NCBI GenBank assembly: GCA_023458415.1
Contig: JAEWZO010000009.1
Location: 1-49,882 of the forward strand
From: Bacteroidota bacterium
GTDB lineage: Bacteria; Bacteroidota; Bacteroidia; Flavobacteriales; Weeksellaceae
DNA length: 49,882 bases
Direction: 5' to 3'
Positions 17,647 through 27,335 of this stretch are shown here, piece after piece. A program made the position numbers and the translations under genes. The notes beneath the pieces are model-generated. The model had not been told where the DNA came from. It worked only from the letters and a program-made list of their open reading frames with translations, and searched no databases. The stretch's first letter is position 1. Each line of letters starts with the position of its first letter.

Positions 17647-20600
17647 TTATTTTTTTATGAATTTTACGGTTTTTACTCCATCTTCCGTAATAATTCTCAT
17701 GATATAACTTCCTTGCGGGTAATAGGAGACATCAACAGTCAACTTCATTGCATTTGCAGATTGACGTTTAATTTCTCTTCCTGCAGCACTATAAATCTGA
17801 ACAGATTTAATATGATGGTCATATTCCACTGTAATTTGTGTAGATGCAGGAACCGGATAAACTCTCAGATTTTTATTTGATGAATCTGAAACTCCCATCG
17901 TATTTAATGTAACTGTAACTGCAGTTCTGTCTACACTTTCACAATCGTTCAGAGTTTGGCTTGCATAATATGTCGTTCCATTCTGAAGCGGAGTTGTAAG
18001 TGGCAAAGCCGTACCACCTGAAGGTGTTGCAAACCACTGAACATCAGTTCAAGTGATTTCAAGATCTGCCAAAGTTGGGTTGCTTGATGCACTGAACGTC
18101 TGGTTAGCGTTAGACGTAGTAGGCGCCGCAGTGTTTGACAGGGTAACTGTTACTGCCAATCTGGACACACTTTCACAACCGTTAACCGTTTGCGATGCGT
18201 AATAGGTATTTTCGTTAACTAACGCTGTACCTGCTGAAAGTGCGTTTCCGCCTGTTGCAGCTGCGTACCATTTGATGTTGGTTCCGGAAGCTGAAAGATT
18301 GGCCACAGTTGCACTGTTACAGAATTGCTGATTCGGATTTCCGGTTGGTGCCGAAGCAGTTGTAACAGTTACTGTGACTGCTAACCTGCTCACACTTTCA
18401 CAACCGTTGATGGTTTGCGATGCATGATACGTGTTTCCGCTTACCAAAGACGTACCTGATGGCAGTGCGTTTCCGCCTGTTGCAGTTGCATACCATTTAA
18501 TGTCCGTACCGTTCGCGGAAAGGTTTGCGACAGTTGCACTGTTACAGAACTGCTGAGTAGCGTTTCCGGTTGGTGCCGATGTATTGGTCACCGTTACGGT
18601 CACTGCCAATCTGGATGCACTTTCACAACCGTTCAAGGTTTGTGATGCATGGTATGTGTTTCCGCTTACCAAAGCAGTACCTGCTGAAAGTGCGTTTCCG
18701 CCTGTTGCAGATGCGTACCACTTGATATTGCTGCCAGTTGCGGATAGGTTCGCTACTGTTGCACTTCCACAGAACTGTTGAGCAGCATTTCCGGTTGGTG
18801 CTGCAGTGGACGTAAGTTCTACGGTAACTGCCAATCTGGATGCGCTCTCACAGCCGTTAACTGTTTGTGAAGCGTAATAGGTGTTTCCATTGACCAAAGC
18901 CGTACCTGATGACAGCGCGTTCCCACCTGTTGCAGTTGCGTACCACTTGATGCCGGCACCAATAGCAGAAAGGTTTGCAACGGTTGCACTGTTACAGAAC
19001 TGCTGGGTTGCATCTCCGGTTGGCGCTGCGGTTTCATTAATGGTAACGGTCACTGCAAGCCTCGTTGTGCTCACACATGCATTGACGGTTTGTGAAGCAT
19101 GATAAGTCGTTCCGCTTACCAGTGGTGTTGTTTCAGACAATTCGGTTCCGCCGACTGCTTCAGCATACCATTTCACATCCGTTCCCACCGCTACAAGATC
19201 CGCAACGGTAGCACCCGGACAGAAGCCCTGTGCAGCTTCGCCTGTTGGAGCAAGCGTGTTACACTGGTTTTCATACGCACCCATATCAATCGTGTCTGCG
19301 ACAATTCTTGCGTTGCCTGCAAGATCGGTCGTCGGTGCATTTGCAATTTGGTTATAGGCACTGTTGCTTCCTGCGTTTACTACAACACTTTCGTTTTTCA
19401 GTTGCAGATAACCGGCATCAGTTTGTACTACGCTCAAGAAAATATCTTCATCAACAATGCCCTGTGCACTGATGTTTCCGTTCTGTGTATCGTTGTAACC
19501 TTCTACCAAACTGTTTGTCCGCACAAAAGTTGACGATGAATTGTACACTCCCTCTGTTGCAAAACTTCCCAGACTTTTTAACATGATGGAATTGTCAAGG
19601 TATACATTAGAAGAATGGTTCGCAAGCGTACCGCCACCACTGTACACCGTATTATCATAAAAAGTGGTATTTACAAATTTTGCTGTACTTTGATCATTAA
19701 AGCTGGCCCCTCCACCGTAAATTGCAACATTTCTTTCGAATATGGAATTCACTACAACCGGCGACGAATTAGTACTGTACATTCCTCCACCTTGGTTACC
19801 AGCATTGTTTCCGGAGAAAGTAACTCCCATGAAAATAGGGCTGGACTGGTTGTAATTGTAAACAGCGCCACCACTGTTGTAGCCATTGTTTTCAACAAAT
19901 TTGGAATCTTTCACGGTTGGCGAAGAATTCTCAATATGCATCGCTCCACCATACTCCGCAGTATTTTCAATAAACTGAATATGGGAATATTCCGCACTGT
20001 TGGAGTTGATATTATGAATAGCGCCGCCGCGGTTTTGTGCATTATTGTGGCTGAAGATTACGTTTTTCAGCTTAGGTAACGAATTAATGACGAAAATACC
20101 ACCACCATAATTATTCCACACCTGATTATTTCCAACCATTATTTGTGCTGATCCCGTACCATTACCTCCTTTAACGGTAAAACCGCCCAGCTCACCATTG
20201 CTTAGAGAACCTGAAGCAACCAATACATGAATGGCATTTTCAGTGTTATTTTGGATTTCCGGCAAGGATCCCTGTTGCTGCACGAAAGTATCATCATCAT
20301 TGAAATCTCCACTCAGAACGGTAACGTTGGTTGTGAAATTTCTTTGGCTCAGCTGTGTTTCGGTACCAGCGAATCCGCCATAAATCTTCACATGGTTAAC
20401 CATCAGGAATGCATTGTTTCTGCCTTCACTCTGAAGATGAGCCTCATTCCTTGGGCTGTATATTGGTTTGTACACTCCTTGTGCTACCCAGATTTGAAGC
20501 GGTTGAGCCGAAGTCCAGGATGACTCGGTTTGTTTTGCATATTTCAATGCGTCGGCCACTTCACCCGCAGCGTTTGCCCAGAAAGAACCATTTCCTGTGC

Positions 20601-23149
20601 TTCCTTTTTTCACATACAATATGCCGTTTGATGGACTGAGTGGAAGGGTTTGCTCTTCGTACGCACCAAGATCGATGTTCCCCATTCTTCTCACCTGAGC
20701 AGCAAGGTCTTTCGCACCGTGAACCGCATCATCATACGCCAGGTTACTACCTGCATTTTTAGCAATTGAAGTTCCTGAAAGCATTAAGAAATCGTCGTCG
20801 TAACGGTTTGTGCTTTTGAAAACATTGTTTACGGTTTGACCTGCACTGCTTATGTTTCCGCCCGCAGTCGAGGTTTTACCCTCTATAAGTGAATAGGTCT
20901 GCGTCAGACTTCCGGAGAGACCGTTGTCGGATGCAGATGCGCTGTTACCGAGGATAATGGAATTGACAAGCTTAGTTTTTGCCGACAGGACGTTTGCATG
21001 CATGCCCCCGCCGGCTTGTCCTGCTTTGTTTCCTGAAAATGTCGTATTAATATAATTAGCCTCGGAATTACCTGTACTTGTACCCATACCCAGCAGCACA
21101 ATGGCACCACCATTGCCCCCTGAGATATTGTCAACAAACAGCGTATTGACCACATTCAGTGTGTTTACACCACCTTGCTGTGCTTCGACGTCGGCATTTA
21201 GGGCTCCGCCACCACTCCTGTAGTCACTCTTCATACCGACGGCGTAGTTCTGTTCGAAGACGGTATTTCTTATGGTCAAGGAAGTGGGTGCGTATGGTTA
21301 AGATAACTGCTTTGTACCAGAAAAAAACCGCCTCCGCTGGCATTTTGATGATAATCGGTACCTGCTGCATGGCCTCCTTTTACCACCAATCCGTCCAGCA
21401 CAATGTCTCCGAAACCACGAACAGTATAAGCATATAGTACATGACGGGAGTTATCACTTCTGTTTGAAAATTCAAGCGTATTTCCGAATCCGGAAACCAT
21501 ATCATCGTCGTTCAAGTCGCCGCTAAGAACAGTTTTGTTTATTTTCCAGTTTCTTTCATTCAAGGTAGGGCTGCCAGTAGCGGGAAATCCACCATAAATC
21601 TACATGTCTTTTGAAAGTTCAAAAGTGGCATAAGGATGCTGCGGATCGTAGCCGGGGATATTCTGATTGGGATCATTCGGATACTGTGGATGGGGAGCAA
21701 CCAAACCAAACTGAGGCTTATAGGTGCCGGCACTTATCCAAATCTTTTCAATTCCGGAATCACTACCTTCATCAACCGAACTTTTATACTCCAAAACGGC
21801 CGCGAGTTCTTCCACTGCATTGTCCCAGGAAGATCCGGTACCATTGCCAGACCCCCCTTTTCTTACATGGATGACCCCATCCTGGTTCGGAATCAAGATA
21901 TATTCGAGTGCACCAAAGTCCGCATCACCCACAAATCTTGGATTACCAGCAAGATCCTTCTCTGCATTACCAGGATTACCACCAAACAATTCAATTAACG
22001 AACTGTGATATTTCAGACGAAAATCGTAGGCAGAAGGATTGACGAACTTGGGATCTGCCTCGAAATTAATGCCGAAGGAAGAAGATCCGTCAGTGGCGGA
22101 ATAATGAGTATCTTCATTTTGTACACAGTTCGCAGCAAACCAAATATACCGTAACCAAGTATCAGTTGTTGGTCCTGTTAGATGCATGTTTGCGCCTTCC
22201 ACCGTTGTTGAAGATCCTTGAAGATTATTGTCAAAAATGTTCGAATGAATACTAATGTGTAGGATGTTGGTGTCCACCGACGGAATTCTTTCTGCCCAGA
22301 TTGCACCGCCTGCACTGGTAGCAGCATTCTTATAAAAAGTATTACGATTAATGTATGTGTGATACTGGTTGGCGGCAATGGCGCCTCCCAAAGAAGCCCT
22401 GTTTTCATAAAAAAGGTTGTTCTCGGCTGTCAGTACTGCTCTTGATCTTGCTCGGATTGCAGCAACTCTTGTTGCACTGTTCCTGTAAAACACGCAACTC
22501 TTAATGCTTACGGTAGGGTGATCCAGATTTGCAATGCCTGGAGTTGTTGCATTCATGCCACTACCGGTAATGCTGACGCCGCCCCGTCATCAGTAAAAAG
22601 CGTATTGCCGTTTACGGTTGCTGAGCCAGGAGTATTTGCATTACCACCTGTGATGTGAAATCCCTCCATGCTAAAATGTTGATTGGCACTTCCGGAAATC
22701 CCCACAACAGATATGGCATTTTCACCATTATTGGTGGTTATTAAAGTGGTTGCATTGAAGTTGTCATTGTTGCCGAAATCGCCGCTCAGAATCGTTTTGT
22801 TTTCCAGTGGCCTCCAGTTTTCATTGCCGGTGGCTGCGTTTGCAGGATATCCGCCTTTCAGCAGGACACCTGCTTTTAATACAAAAGATCTTCTTCTCAG
22901 TTCAGCGGCATTGGTACCGGTATAGACTGTTCCGGTATTGGTCATTAGCCTGTTGGGTTTATAGGTGCCGGCGGCTACCCTAACTTCATCTCCTACAGAA
23001 GATGCATTGATCATTGCCTGGATGTCGCCCGAAGCAGAACTCCAGGAACTTCCATTTCCGGTACCGCCCTGTTTTACATAGCGAACCGTTTGTGCGTAAG
23101 ACCAGCAGCATAAGAACGCCAATGCGAACGCAAGTAATTTTTGTTTTAT
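17647..23149 (-). pseudogene. Decayed T9SS surface protein: beta-helix modules, Ig-like repeats, sorting tail
   Basis: One ancestral gene of about 1830 codons is interrupted five ways. (1) The codon that should start the signal peptide (KQKLLAFALAFLCCWSYAQ) is ATA at 23149-23147. (2) A one-base deletion in a C run at 22582-22585 shifts frame. (3) A TAG at 21602-21600 replaces a sense codon before IYGGF. (4) A one-base deletion at about 21286-21288 shifts frame again. (5) A TGA at 18051-18049 splits DLEIT from TDVQW. Between lesions the sequence remains clearly coding. Three modules each start with a V/L-x-V-(K/R)-(K/Q)-G-x-x-GNG pattern (near 23080, 21880, 20610) and look like right-handed beta-helix repeats of bacterial surface proteins. 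Six Ig-like repeats and a C-terminal T9SS tail (YPVPAS near the start, MRIITEDGVKTVKFIKK at the end) follow. It was probably an exported adhesin or autotransporter-like surface protein. Confidence 0.88.
17896..19245 (-). repeat. Six tandem 225-bp Ig-like (CHU_C-associated type) repeats
   Basis: Repeat starts fall exactly every 225 bases on the minus strand: 19245, 19020, 18795, 18570, 18345 and 18120. Each 75-residue unit has the pattern T-G-(N/D)-x-x-Q-x-F-C, W-Y-A-x-A-x-G-G, TYYASQT and C-E-S. The inner four are the most alike; the sixth is divergent and carries the TGA lesion. Such units (Ig_7-like) usually act as spacers in T9SS surface proteins. Confidence 0.85.
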
Positions 23150-23161
23150 AGATAATAATTT

Positions 23162-23539
23162 TTAGTCCAACCAAATTTGAAAAAATAAATGCAGGGCATA
23201 AGTAAATTAGGGGTGGACAAAGGGGTGGACAAATCAAAAATACCAATCAACATATTGCACATCAATGTGTTATGAAACCAAGTACTTGTTGCGAAAAAAC
23301 GGGGTAAATAGAAAGAAACTCTTAGATAGGTATACAAACCAGACGATAATGGAAATTCGAATACCAAATAAAGCCATATTCACTCAGGTGAAAGTGAACC
23401 AAAAAAAAATCCACTAAGGTTAATACACCCTTCTTCTCATAGTTTTTATTGATTTTTTACAATTCAGTTTTTTTAGGGATGTTTTGAGCCAATAACCACT
23501 TTACATTTGTACCACTAACCAATTAAAACTTTTATTACC
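23162..23539. other. Divergent intergenic region of curli operon and surface pseudogene
   Basis: This AT-rich stretch has no credible gene. It contains a perfect tandem duplication of the 12-mer AGGGGTGGACAA (23209-23220 and 23221-23232) on the pseudogene side. On the curli side there are long T and A runs and the TACATTTG element described separately. Regulatory sites for the curli operon should lie here. Confidence 0.6.
23484..23509 (+). promoter_or_regulatory. Probable curli operon promoter
   Basis: TACATTTG (23502-23509) fits the -7 consensus TAnnTTTG and lies 30 bases before the csgA start codon. A TTG at 23484-23486 stands 15 bases upstream, two short of the usual minimum, so this promoter may need an activator. 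Confidence 0.5.
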
Positions 23540-24358
23540 ATGAAAAAATTATTTGCAAGTGCATTCGCACTTATGACAGTTAGCTTAGGTTTTGCTCAGG
23601 CAAACTTAGACGTAACGACACAGCTGGGAACAGGAAACTATGCTACAGTTGATCAAACAGGAGCAATTAATGTAAACTCTTTAACACAAATCGGAAATGA
23701 TAATGATGCCGACATTGACCAAACCGGTGTAGCTAATGTAAATTTTGGTTTAAGTGTTGGAGACCGTAACTCTATTGATGTTGACCAAGTAGGAGCATTA
23801 AACCTTAACAGAACTGAACAGTGGGGAAATGATAACTCTGCACAGACTGAACAGGATGGATTAGGAAACGACACTGATCAATACCAACAGGGTAACGGTA
23901 ATGATGCCTACGCAGGACAGTTCGGCATGCTTAATGAAATAGACCAAATACAAATTGGCGATGGAAACAGCGCTCAAGCAGAACAATTTGGCGCATTGAA
24001 TGTTGCTGGCCAAGAGCAATATGGAAATGATAACATGGCTACCGCGCTGCAAATAGGTTCCGAAAACACAATCCATCAGCTTCAGGAGGGAGACAGCAAC
24101 TATGCAAATCACACTCAACTCGGAGACGGAAACTGGGCAGATTCTCATCAAATGGGTAATGACAATACAACTTTAGGTGTACAATTAGGTGTTGATAATG
24201 GATTGGTACAATACCAATGGGGAGACAGAAATTTCGCTCTTGACACACAAATTGGCATTGATAACTACTCAGATGTTTGGCAAATCGGTACAGATCATGT
24301 ACATGTAGGAACTCAAGTGGGAGTATCTAACACTATGATTATTACTCAAAGCAACTAG
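23540..24358 (+). CDS. csgA: Major curlin (CsgA-like functional amyloid)
   Basis: The 272-residue secreted protein has signal peptide MKKLFASAFALMTVSLGFAQ. After it come 22 units with the pattern Q-x-G-x-x-N, spaced exactly 11 residues apart from Q28 to Q259; only one Q (residue 72, S) and one N (residue 253, H) deviate. Two units make one 22-residue curlin repeat, so the protein should fold as an 11-rung beta-solenoid, about twice the five rungs of E. coli CsgA. Such subunits leave through CsgG and polymerise on the cell surface as biofilm matrix. It is first in the operon and is followed by a hairpin. It is rich in D, N, Q and G and very acidic, with few basic residues. Confidence 0.9.
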   Translation: MKKLFASAFALMTVSLGFAQANLDVTTQLGTGNYATVDQTGAINVNSLTQIGNDNDADIDQTGVANVNFGLSVGDRNSIDVDQVGALNLNRTEQWGNDNSAQTEQDGLGNDTDQYQQGNGNDAYAGQFGMLNEIDQIQIGDGNSAQAEQFGALNVAGQEQYGNDNMATALQIGSENTIHQLQEGDSNYANHTQLGDGNWADSHQMGNDNTTLGVQLGVDNGLVQYQWGDRNFALDTQIGIDNYSDVWQIGTDHVHVGTQVGVSNTMIITQSN

Positions 24359-24371
24359 TAATTTTTTAAGA

Positions 24372-24404
24372 TGCTGTAGGGGAATTATCTCCTACAGCAC
24401 TTTT
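24372..24404 (+). terminator. Hairpin with short T tract after csgA (possible attenuator)
   Basis: A 9-bp perfect stem (TGCTGTAGG with CCTACAGCA), extendable to 11 bp by a G-T and a G-C pair, has a loop of at least 6 bases and is followed by C and four T residues. It lies in the 57-base gap before csgB. The tract is short, so partial read-through is plausible and would give more csgA message than message for the later genes. Confidence 0.7.
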
Positions 24405-24415
24405 AATTCTGAGTA

Positions 24416-24817
24416 ATGAAAACAGTATTTTTTTTAATTCTGTTTTTTCTCTTTTCCGCACAAGTACACAGCCAACAGATTTCCTTTGAGGACGTAAGCA
24501 GCGAAAACGTTTTACAGTATTTACAGAATGTAGCTACATCACAAACCAGTTCATCATCTGTAACTCATATTCAGCAGTATGGCAACAACAATTTAGTAGA
24601 AGTTTTGGACAGAAGTAATGAGTTTCTAAGTATCACACAAATAGGCGATCAGAATTCTACCTTACTCACTAACCCAAATCTCTACCCAACCAATGCAGAA
24701 ATCAGAATAAACGGATCCGGCAACAACATTGATATCCAAGGAAGCAACAGTATTTCGTATGGAATGATAATGAATATCAATGCAAATGACACCACGATCA
24801 TCATGAGAAACCATTAA
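24416..24817 (+). CDS. csgB: Minor curlin / CsgB-like nucleator
   Basis: The 133-residue protein has signal peptide MKTVFFLILFFLFSAQVHSQ. It contains two good curlin units (QQYGNNN at 53-59, TQIGDQN at 74-80) and two weak ones (NGSGNN at 99-104, QGSNS at 108-112), with a non-repetitive N-terminal part. A short, degenerate curlin paralogue directly after csgA fits the nucleator CsgB, which anchors and seeds CsgA fibres; the assignment is by position and repeats, not close similarity. Confidence 0.7.
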   Translation: MKTVFFLILFFLFSAQVHSQQISFEDVSSENVLQYLQNVATSQTSSSSVTHIQQYGNNNLVEVLDRSNEFLSITQIGDQNSTLLTNPNLYPTNAEIRINGSGNNIDIQGSNSISYGMIMNINANDTTIIMRNH

Positions 24818-24830
24818 TCCCCCCTTGAAA

Positions 24831-25547
24831 ATGAAAACTCTCATCATCATTCTGTCTCTGGTCTTTTTTTCTACATCCATGTTTGCTCAATCTGAACAAA
24901 TGGTGGAAAGTAAAATCTTAACAGACCGAAACGGCGAATTTCTAAACATTAAAGCCGTTGCAAACAACAATACAAAAGTATTCCAGGATCTGAACTATAT
25001 CCTAATTACTTTAAAACAAGGTGCTTCAGGTACTTCCAGCAATAAGCAAAGTGGAAAATTTACTTTAAGTCCGGATGAAAATAAACAGCTTGCCCAATCT
25101 TCTATTCGAATTACCGAAAAAGATGCGCTAAAAGTGTTTCTGCTGATTAAGGATAACGAAACAGATCGGTTGGTTTCTAAAGACAGCCTACAGATCAACC
25201 TGACCAATTTTGAAAAAACTGCCACCTATATTCCGGAAACCAGCATCGAACCTCCCGGATTAACAATAGATGACACTAAAACCAGATTGGGACAGATTTT
25301 CTACCATGCTTTTTTCAGAAAATACAATCAGTTTACCACCAAATTTGAAGGCACTATTACAATTTCCGAAGTTCCTGCATTTGGACGGAGCTCCAGAATT
25401 ATGATTTCACAGGACGACCAGGTGGTGTACGCATTTATGGCTAAGCCGGATGAAGAATTTTTAGAAGGTGAAGCCAACAAGTCTTTATCTATACTGCAGG
25501 AAATGCAGAAAAGAAACAGCCTTCGCAACAGAGATTTTAAATACTAA
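24831..25547 (+). CDS. csgE: CsgE curli chaperone with N-terminal CsgH-like domain
   Basis: The ATG at 24831 gives a 238-residue protein with signal peptide ending SMFAQ. Residues about 148-225 match CsgE (TRLGQIFYHAFF, ISEVPAFGRSSRIMIS, VVYAFMAKP), the periplasmic cap that delivers CsgA to the CsgG pore. CsgE alone is about 110 mature residues, so the N-terminal half is extra. Residues about 23-125 resemble CsgH, a periplasmic beta-sandwich inhibitor of curlin aggregation known from alphaproteobacteria (YILITLKQGASGTSSNKQSG, then FTLSPDE). The protein therefore looks like a fused capper and anti-amyloid chaperone. A TTG at 24825 is an alternative start. The CsgE part is well supported; the CsgH part is by motif memory. 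Confidence 0.82.
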   Translation: MKTLIIILSLVFFSTSMFAQSEQMVESKILTDRNGEFLNIKAVANNNTKVFQDLNYILITLKQGASGTSSNKQSGKFTLSPDENKQLAQSSIRITEKDALKVFLLIKDNETDRLVSKDSLQINLTNFEKTATYIPETSIEPPGLTIDDTKTRLGQIFYHAFFRKYNQFTTKFEGTITISEVPAFGRSSRIMISQDDQVVYAFMAKPDEEFLEGEANKSLSILQEMQKRNSLRNRDFKY

Positions 25548-25552
25548 CCCAC

Positions 25553-25960
25553 ATGAAAACAACATTAATCTTAATTGCTGCATTCTGCTGCAGCTATGTT
25601 TCTGCGCAACAGTTGGTTTATAAACCGATAAATCCGGCTTTTGGCGGAGATACATTTAATTACCAGTGGCTTTTAAGTTCTGCCACATCACAAAACCAGT
25701 TCGATAATAGCGACAACAGACTAAACAGCCTTCGTGATCTGAACTCACTGAATAGCTTCACAGAAAACCTCAACAGGCAAATGCTTAGTCAGCTTTCACA
25801 AAAACTTTTCGGCAATCAGTTTGGTGAAGGTGACTTGCAGCCGGGAACCTACATTTTCGGATCAATGTATCTGGAAGTAATTGAAACCGGCCAAGGTCTT
25901 CTCATCAGTATCCTGAATACCGACACGGGTGAACAGTCAGAAATTCTAATACCCGGCTAA
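25553..25960 (+). CDS. csgF: CsgF curli assembly factor
   Basis: The 135-residue protein has signal peptide MKTTLILIAAFCCSYVSAQ. The mature N-terminus LVYKPINPAFGG and following N-x-x-x-LLSSATSQNQ are the hallmark of CsgF, whose N-terminal segment inserts into the CsgG pore and whose exposed part couples secretion to nucleation. The start lies five bases after the csgE stop. Confidence 0.93.
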   Translation: MKTTLILIAAFCCSYVSAQQLVYKPINPAFGGDTFNYQWLLSSATSQNQFDNSDNRLNSLRDLNSLNSFTENLNRQMLSQLSQKLFGNQFGEGDLQPGTYIFGSMYLEVIETGQGLLISILNTDTGEQSEILIPG

Positions 25961-25975
25961 AAAAATCCCTCCCCC

Positions 25976-27331
25976 ATGAAAACATATTATTTACTAACTG
26001 CACTTGCTCTTTTGCTGATACCGCAAAGTTGCACTTTATTCAATTTACCGGCGAACGGAGAAAAATCCACGCTCGGAGAAGTGACTCCTTACACTTCCGA
26101 AATAAAGACCTTGCCTCCTCCAAAGGAAAAAATAGTTGTCGGAGTTTATAAATTCCGTGACCAAACCGGACAGTACAAAGCGGTGGAAAACGGAGCCAGT
26201 TGGAGCACCGCAATTCCACAGGGAACCACAACGATTTTACTAAAAGCACTGGAAGACAGCCGATGGTTCACAGCTATTGAACGAGAAAATATCGGCAACC
26301 TGATGAACGAAAGACAAATCATCAGAAGTACCCGAAAAGAATACACCGGAGAAAACGACCCATCTTCTCTTCCACCTTTACTTTTTGCAGGAATCATTTT
26401 GGAAGGTGGTGTTATTTCTTACGATACGAACGTAATGACCGGCGGAATTGGAGCAAGATATTTTGGTTTGGGAGCAGGCGCACAATACAGGCAGGACAGA
26501 ATTACAGTTTATCTGCGTGCCGTTTCCACCTCGACTGGTGAAATCCTAAAGACCGTCTACACCTCCAAAACTCTTCTTTCCACAAGTGTGAACGGTAACT
26601 TTTTCAGATTTATTGATGCCGAACGTCTTTTAGAAACAGAAATCGGAATTACTCAAAATGAACCGGTACAACTTGCCGTAACTGAAGCCATAGAGAAAGC
26701 TGTTCACTCATTGATTATTGAAGGTGTTCGTGATAATCTTTGGGCTAATAAACAAAAATCTCCGGATGATTTTAAACAACTGATTGCAAATCACAAAGAG
26801 GAAGAAATTACCAACAACACAAGAATCATTGGAAATAAATTTCCGGAGCAAAACCGCAGTAAGTTTTCTTTCATTGGATATGCAGAAATGTTCAAAATCA
26901 AAGGAGATTACACCGGAGCACAGACCAATTTGGCAGGCAAAGTTGGTTTCAAATACTTCCCAGTTGAAAACTTCAATCTTGAACTGAACGTCAACTTGGT
27001 CAATTTCGAAAACACTGAAGTCCTAAATGAATCTGCGTTGATGACCGAGATTAACCTCGAGTATTTGCCGCTTGCCAAGTACAAATTCACACCTTTTGTT
27101 TATGCAGGATTAGGAACAGTAATTCTAAAAAATTCTACAGATTACAAATCGCAAATCGGTGGTGGCGTGGAATATTTAGCAGGCAAAAATATTGGGCTGC
27201 GCGCAGTTACGCAATACGATCTCGGTTTTACAGACAACTGGGACGGTTTTGTTAACGGTAAAAGAAAAGACCATGGTGTTCGGTTCGGGTTGGGCATCAA
27301 TCTATACTTAGGAAGTGGAAACAAAAATTAA
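25976..27331 (+). CDS. csgG: CsgG curli secretion channel with C-terminal barrel-like extension
   Basis: The 451-residue lipoprotein (cysteine 19) has the CsgG domain in residues about 25-265: VVGVYKFRDQTGQYK, AIERENIGNLMNERQIIR, LLFAGIILEGGVISYDTN, and the pore-hairpin region through LKTVYTSKTLL. CsgG forms the nonameric outer-membrane export pore for curlins. The E. coli protein ends about there (277 residues); this one adds about 170 residues that read like an eight-stranded outer membrane barrel or OmpA/OprF-like domain (GKVGFKYFPVENFNLELNVNL, FTPFVYAGLGTV, VRFGLGINLYLG). The extension is likely to sit in or on the outer membrane. Confidence 0.9.
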   Translation: MKTYYLLTALALLLIPQSCTLFNLPANGEKSTLGEVTPYTSEIKTLPPPKEKIVVGVYKFRDQTGQYKAVENGASWSTAIPQGTTTILLKALEDSRWFTAIERENIGNLMNERQIIRSTRKEYTGENDPSSLPPLLFAGIILEGGVISYDTNVMTGGIGARYFGLGAGAQYRQDRITVYLRAVSTSTGEILKTVYTSKTLLSTSVNGNFFRFIDAERLLETEIGITQNEPVQLAVTEAIEKAVHSLIIEGVRDNLWANKQKSPDDFKQLIANHKEEEITNNTRIIGNKFPEQNRSKFSFIGYAEMFKIKGDYTGAQTNLAGKVGFKYFPVENFNLELNVNLVNFENTEVLNESALMTEINLEYLPLAKYKFTPFVYAGLGTVILKNSTDYKSQIGGGVEYLAGKNIGLRAVTQYDLGFTDNWDGFVNGKRKDHGVRFGLGINLYLGSGNKN

Positions 27332-27335
27332 AATC

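Noticed and set aside
17896..19245. CRISPR-like regular repeats
   Set aside because: The 225-bp units are protein-coding Ig-like domains without short repeat/spacer structure or cas genes.
18049..21602. Recoding of the in-frame TGA and TAG as selenocysteine or pyrrolysine
   Set aside because: Neighbouring frameshifts and the lost start codon show general decay; the affected positions are not Cys-like, and no SECIS-like hairpin is evident after the TGA.
22582..22585. Phase variation by a homopolymer tract
   Set aside because: The tract is only four bases, too short for high-frequency slippage, and other lesions would still keep the gene off.
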